Below, in pieces: positions 58,681 through 64,000 of a DNA stretch of 64,000 nucleotides. The stretch is from Mucidula mucida (lineage: Eukaryota; Basidiomycota; Agaricomycetes; Agaricales; Physalacriaceae). A model generated the notes under the pieces. That model saw only the letters and a list, made by a program, of their open reading frames with translations. It made no database searches and was not told the origin of the DNA. A program made the translations under genes and the position numbers. The stretch's first letter is position 1. Each line of letters starts with the position of its first letter. Location of the stretch: NCBI GenBank assembly GCA_015501055.1, contig JADNYV010000010.1, forward strand, positions 1-64,000, read 5' to 3'.

Positions 58681-60230
58681 TCAGGCTATATCAATCTCAA
58701 AACTTGTCACCTGCGGTAAGAATGCAGAACCTGCTAGGTCAATGATAAAGACCTCGTCGAATGCGGTCATGCCATTATATCCACCAAAGAAAAAGAGACG
58801 GCTGTCAGCGAGTAAGCAGACATGGTAACCCCGCTGAGACGGAGGCTTGCCGCATACTGGGCGGTTCTCGTATTGAAGATTTACTGTGACGAAAGTGAGA
58901 TCGACAAAGGTTTCTTTAGCACGTGTAACGAACCCAAACTGAAGCACTTGATGTCTGAAGTATATTCTGCACCGTCGTGACCACCTTGCACGAAGATGTA
59001 GGTGCCTACTTGAGTAGCAGTATGGGAGAGTCGTTTGAACGATTCGGATTCAGGAAGGTCGACGAGTGTCCATTCCTTGGTTTCTACAATAGTCATAAGA
59101 AGACGCCGGAAGGACTGAAACGTCCGTACCCAGATTCAAAAACCATATCTCGGAAAAACAATCGGAACCATCGCTGCCTCCGATGATGATCATATGGTGC
59201 CCAGACAGATTGGCAGTGTGATATCCGCGAGGCGTAGGTTTCTTTTTGCCTATAGTCGGAACTTTATCCCATCGCATGCGGTCCGTATTGGACACGTCCA
59301 GCGTCCAGACATCGTTCAGCGCTGTCATACCATTGCCGCCACCGAAAACCCATATCTTCTGCCGGTAAAGTACCGCGGTATGCGCGCGCCGTTGTGGGGG
59401 ATTCTCTCCAGATATTTTCGGACGCGACCATCGACGAGTGGTGGTGTCAAAGACGTATACGGCGTCGTAATATGTGCCGCCTTGCCCACCGCCGTATACA
59501 ACGAGTTTCTTGTCGACAAGGATGGATGTATGCGCTCGGGATGGGGGTGGGGCATCGCCTACAGTTTCAGGATGAGTCCACTGCATTGTCTCTATGGCAG
59601 ACGCGTCAATGAAAGGGAATAAGATAGAGGCCCGAAACACGAACCGACGTCAAAGCAGTATATGTCTCTCGCCGTGTCCTTGTCATCGCAACCGCCAAAG
59701 ACCCATGCTGTATTATCGAGCAACGTGACGGTGTGGCCGCGCATACTCCGTTGGGGTATGGTGCCATATACTGGAGCCCGACTCCAGTACATGACTGCAC
59801 TCGGCGCATCGTCGGCATCCTTCTCGTGTGGCAGGCGGGGCGTGCTACGTGTCCGAGGCAGCGCCGCCGTCCTAGATGGCCTGCTATCTTTGCCGGATGT
59901 GCCCACAGTTGATATCGCGGATGCGTTCGACAGCGTCCTCCTCGAAGTCTGATTGCCATTGAGGTTGTCGGACGACGAGCGGCCAGTGAGGGACCTGGTG
60001 GATGATTTGCGCGAGCTTGTCGAGCTCCTTGAGGACTTTGTTGGGGGCTGGAGAGTGGAGGTCGATGCCGCTGCCGAGCTTGACGCATCGAAATAAGGTG
60101 AATTGGGCGTAGAAGGCGAGAAAGGCCCTTCTTCAGGAACGTCACTGAGGCTGCGAACTGAGCCCATATCGTCGTTGACGTCGCCGTTCCCACCGAGGAA
60201 TATGGAAGGCGGAGGATGGCGCGTACTCAT
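58681..60230 (-). CDS. Kelch-repeat protein (intact copy)
   Basis: Predicted beta-propeller scaffold. ATG at 60228-60230 gives MSTRHPPPSIFLGGNGDV, then a Ser-rich disordered N-terminus. The kelch blades begin with RGHTVTLLDNTAWVFGGCD, RAHTSILVDKKLVVYGGG, RAHTAVLYRQKIWVFGGG, RGYHTANLSGHHMIIIGGSDG, LSHTATQVGTYIFVQGGHDG and RGYHVCLLADSRLFFFGGYNG. Each has the R-x-x-H and G-G signature, making at least six blades. The C-terminus is FEIDIA, stop at 58681. Introns are short and canonical, including one splitting CFSL-VNLQYEN. Partner or role cannot be told. Similar fungal kelch proteins act in cell polarity. Confidence 0.88.
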
Positions 60231-60820
60231 TATATGGTAGAAAGGAGGTAGCTCCCACGTGCCACAAACGATATTGCCTTTTTCTTTCATTTTCCCGTTT
60301 TTTCCAATTGCAAAAAGATATATACATTATTTTGATTCGAAAGGGGGCGAGCAGATGGCCTTAATTATCGGGGAGCATTGAAAGCGATTTGAGAGACCAT
60401 GACTTCCCGAATCTCGAGCAACCCTTCCTCGGCTATCAAGAAAACACACACAAGCGATCCGTCACTGTATGCCATCCATCGACGTAGTAGACTTTGGTAG
60501 ACTCTATTGTTGTGATGCGATTTCGAGCGCCAGTCACAAGTCAGGTCCTTTGGCACTCAATGCGCTTACGGTCCTGAAGGAACCATCGCAAGGGCACCCT
60601 GAGAATCATCATGCACTGTATATGGGTTGAAGGCTCAAAGGAGTAGCACTACTTGCATGAACGTGAATACCGTGTACCGCGATTCGTGAACATCCAAGCA
60701 GTCGATGTCATAATTGAACAGGTCCTTCCAAGTCTAGCGACGCCACGGTGCTTTTGCGGATGATTCGGCCTTCAACACCCTCAACAACATGCTAAGCCTC
60801 ATTAGCGGCGAGAAAGAATG
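60231..60820. other. Intergenic spacer
   Basis: About 590 bp between the kelch promoter and the 3' end of the DUF6534 gene. No recognisable coding or repeat content. Confidence 0.5.
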
Positions 60821-62576
60821 CTATGGAGACGAATGATGTACCGTACGTCTGGCGCCAGCACTTAGATCTTGGAGCGCATATTCGTTCTCCAAATGAGAGG
60901 GTATATCGATAAAGATTTGACTGTCGGGAAGGTAGTCGGTGCTTGCTGGAGTTATTGCAAAAGATGTGGAAACCATGCTCCTTGGTCGTCGTTCTCCGGA
61001 CGTCAGGACCCTGTTGTTCAACTGGGTGCATGTCAGCGCTGAGACTCGATACAAGAGAGACGAACTCACGACCGCAAGTAACGAATTGGTATACCTTCGG
61101 TTTCTTTAGACGACATCTACAAAATAAGGTCTGTACTTACAGTTTGGGCAGCATTAGAGATCTAGAACCTTGCTGGTTAAACCTCCAAGCTCAATTGACA
61201 CGAAAACTGTGCCACTCACGTAACATCGTGAATCGTGTTGGGCTGAACAAAATTAGTCGTCGGCCATCAACAATCTGCGAAAGCCTCACCGGGAATACAG
61301 AAAAAAAGATGACATCCAGCACGGCGACCGTCGCTATGAGTTCGTTAGCAATAATGCCCCAAAGGTACGAGCGCATTACTGTACAAGTGACAATTCCAGT
61401 CTCTATGAAAATCAGAACTAATCTGGAGATATGGTTGTCGGTACTTCGTATTCCGGTCTTCAGTCCGAGTAGCTGATTACGAGCGTCAGTCTTCTGTTGA
61501 TCAAGTGAACATTGAAAACAAACATGATATGACATGGCAAGCGATATGACAACGTCCGTGACAGCTTCGGCAACATGAGTGAACTGGGGAGGCGGTCAAG
61601 AGCGGAGTAGTAAACGGCGCAAAAACTTCAAACCGTTACAAGACTTGAGGTCGAATCCAATTCACTTAGAGAGCCCATAACGCGGACCTTGGGAATATGA
61701 GCATTCTGATGCTAGTATGTGAGGAAAGTATACTTTTATTCCGCTGACAATACCGGTGCATGCATGGGCGACAGCAATCTGCATTTCGCGACGGTTAGTA
61801 CTAAATGGAAACCGGTACATTTGCGCGCACAGCTGTCACAAGACTTCCAATAATCTGAATCAGCAGACGGGACAGAGAGAACGAATATAGCGTACCTAGG
61901 TACCCAATATGAGCCAGATAGTGTCCGAATCTGCCATGCAAAGAATACCTGCACCGAGCATGAGATGACTGAGCTCATGAGAGGCACATCTACGTGTATA
62001 GTGAGCTCTGCCTCGGATCTAGATACACAGTGGATGACTTACTGAGCCAAATGAGCGACACATCGTTCAGAGCATCGTCGTTTCCCCAGTTGTAAACAAA
62101 CCAATGGAAAGCATCGTATGTCACGAGCGCAGTTTGCAACCATTCGAACGCTACGAGTCCCAAAACTAGAATGAAGAAATAAGCCGAGCGGTACGCCACC
62201 GATTGAAAACATACCAAACCACCTGACCCTTCGGCGAGGACCACAATCGCGACCAGAGGAGACCGAGGACTGATTGAGGTCAAATAAATCTACGCATCGT
62301 CTTATTAGAGCCCATGTTGTTACAAGGAGCACATAAATGAAGGCTTACAAGCTTGCACGGTCAAAATACCTAAGAGCCACCATGCTAGAAACATCCCCAA
62401 TATCTGTTGAATGACACCATCAGGCTGAATTTACGATAAGTATGAGTTGCAGGTACATGAGGCCCGGTTCTTCTCAAAAATCGAATCAATGTATGTTCCG
62501 TACCGCTGAGAAACACGAGTACTCACAGCATAGGTATAGACGCGTCCCCATTCCTAGCGACGGCCTGTGAGAGCAT
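60821..62576 (-). CDS. DUF6534-type multi-TM membrane protein, diverged paralogue
   Basis: Same family as 25735/50137 but clearly diverged. From the 5' side: MLSQAVARNGDASIPML, FLAWWLLGILTVQ, VAFEWLQTALVTYDAFHWFVYNWGN, DVPLMSSVISCSVQVFFAWQIRTL, STDNHISRLVLIFIETGIVTC, ATVAVLDVIFFSVFP and, near the end, a LNNR block. The last exon runs to 60821 (...RRTVHHSSP). ATG 62574-62576 is the likely start but the phase of intron 1 was not resolved. Expression and function unknown. Confidence 0.68.
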
Positions 62577-63385
62577 TTCCAACTGGCCGTAGTGGTTTAT
62601 GGTAAAGACCGCAGTGATGGGAGTGGACACAACGCGGCATCATATGTTGAGTGGTCATGGTGTCCCGTCAGCAACACGGCTTCTCGTCATGTCTGCATCC
62701 TATATATCTTCGCGACATATAATCGATGATGCGGTTCGCGGAAGGGGAAGAATACTCACACGACTTATGCGGACAGAAGAGTAGGAAAGAGCCTTCTCAT
62801 GGCGTTAGAAAGGCAAGCCGCGGCCGGCAAGACGTCTCGCCGCTGCTCGGAGTAAACGTCCTTCTGTCCGATCTACCACCACATGTCTACAGTCATGCAG
62901 CACTCTTGTAACCAATTCCTAGCGCAATAATTATGAAGGTCTCACTTTCGCGCCTCCGAATACGTCTGTCGTGTCTGGAATGCGTTAGTGCCTGGCATCG
63001 ACGCGTCACGCGACAGACTCCCATGGGATCTACATAACCACACGCAACATCTACGGCGCTTCAATCAACGAGACTACCTCAATAATGTCAATCCTTCTAT
63101 CACGATACCGGTAACCAAACAGCAATATCTGAACGGTCAGGGCGCTCACAGTAGTCTACATCATCGACTACGGCGTTCCGGGCGCTGTGCATGCTAACAG
63201 CCCTATCACTAATAGGAGTGTGGCCAAGAAGACGGAAGCCGCCCTCGCGAGCACGAAGACTAATGTGAAGAATAGCTACACTTTTGGGGTAAACATCCGG
63301 TTCTGAAGCTAGGAAGCGAAAAGAGCGCAGGGGAAATCAATAGCTAACAGTTTAGATGCAGTATAGTACAAAGCCAAAAGATATT
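62577..63385. other. Intergenic spacer
   Basis: About 810 bp between the DUF6534 gene and the urea transporter, both on the minus strand. Contains only short frames without motifs. Confidence 0.5.
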
Positions 63386-64000
63386 TCATATTTGCTTTAG
63401 AGCAACTAAAGACCGGACACTCCCTCTCAATATATTTCCTATCTCTTGTCGCGACTCCCATACAGGAAGAAGGACCGAGAATGTCCCACTAAGAAGGACC
63501 CAGATACTGATCCCTTATCGTGAGTGGCACCAGACGGACGAACGATGTTGACGTACATGCTAACCGAGATCCAAAACTTGTAGAATGACTTTCCATAAAC
63601 GTAATGCGAGAAGAACATTGGCAACGGGACTAGTGGGAATGTTAGATCAGGCACAGAGAGAATTATTTCTCAGAGCGTACCTAGAACGGTCACGATCACT
63701 GTCAAGGCAAGAGAATACCACATCACCCTTTTCAACGAAGCAACGAGCATTCTCGTGTCATCGTCGATTGGGACTTCATTGCTTCCAACTTCCACGTCGC
63801 CATTCTTGTCCTTAGACTGGGCGTCTTCGTTGTTCACGGAGGCTGATTCGTGTTGTAGGACATCCAAGTTAGCAATCGCTCTGGTACCACTGAAATCATA
63901 TTTATCAGGACCTTTGACAAAGTCTTCAATAGAGATAATGAAGTCCGGGAAAAGACTCACTCCATAAAGACACCCCAACAGTGATGATTCCGGAAAAGAG
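63386..64000 (-). CDS. DUR3: Urea active transporter, C-terminal part (DUR3-like, SSS family; partial at window edge)
   Basis: Plasma-membrane urea (and polyamine) importer of the solute:sodium symporter fold. Visible exons read GVSLFPDFIISIEDFVKG, then a polar insert, DDTRMLVASLKRVMWYSLAL, then PLPMFFSHYVYGKSFYKFW, then (after an intron around 63500-63575) IWVLLSGTFSVLLPVWESR. The order L-P-M-F...Y-V-[FY]-x-K-x-F...W-V...P-[LV]-W-E-[SG]-R is typical of DUR3 C-termini. The stop is at 63386-63388. The 5' part lies beyond the window. In context with xanthine dioxygenase and the NAT permease it fits nitrogen scavenging. Confidence 0.78.

Noticed and set aside
1..64000. CRISPR arrays, insertion sequences, operons and ribosome binding sites
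   Set aside because: The intron-rich genes and fungal protein families make this eukaryotic nuclear DNA, and no regularly spaced short repeats were seen.

Overview
The window looks like nuclear DNA from a filamentous basidiomycete, probably an Agaricomycete. Genes are dense and lie on both strands, and most are split by many short (about 45-70 nt) GT-AG introns. Products include fungal or basidiomycete families: ENTH epsin, gamma-tubulin complex GCP2, a LIMK-like TKL kinase, DUF6534 membrane proteins, an XanA-type xanthine dioxygenase and a UapA-type NAT permease. I saw no rRNA, tRNA or CRISPR array. All identifications come from reading motifs by eye, and no search was run.

Positions 1-23.3 kb are a conserved housekeeping block. 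In order they hold the 3' end of the farnesyltransferase alpha subunit, RRS1, mitochondrial isoleucyl-tRNA synthetase, a secreted PL9-like pectate lyase, a small protein with a GTSGS motif, an APC amino-acid/GABA permease, a BolA-like protein, a long-chain-base phosphate phosphatase (PAP2), a TKL kinase with a C-terminal C1-like zinc motif, epsin, GCP2, mitochondrial uS4 (NAM9) and an F-box protein. Several of these need one or more single-base corrections, mostly in short homopolymers, to restore the family reading frame. This looks like a base-calling signature of the assembly rather than independent gene death.

Positions 23.5-58 kb are a rearranged accessory region. A unit of about 9.0 kb (23,515 to about 32,510) recurs almost base for base at 47,917 to about 56,919. 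It carries a 2-oxoglutarate-dependent xanthine dioxygenase (XanA type), a DUF6534 membrane protein, a uric acid/xanthine NAT permease and the C-terminal part of a type-B carboxylesterase. Around it are three intact paralogues of an unrecognised gene of about 230 codons, two broken copies of a convergent unrecognised gene, a 200-bp TIR element with TA target duplication, and a 6.5-kb Ty3/gypsy chromovirus with both LTRs. There are also two solo LTRs and two truncated copies of a kelch gene. The intact kelch gene at 58.7-60.2 kb and the sequence beside it preserve the empty target sites of the full element and of one solo LTR.

Positions 60.8-64 kb hold another DUF6534 gene and the 3' end of a DUR3-type urea active transporter that runs off the right edge. 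Together the xanthine/urate permease (two copies), xanthine dioxygenase (two copies) and urea transporter suggest a linked purine-nitrogen scavenging neighbourhood: purine uptake, xanthine to urate conversion, and urea uptake. Its central unit has been duplicated very recently.
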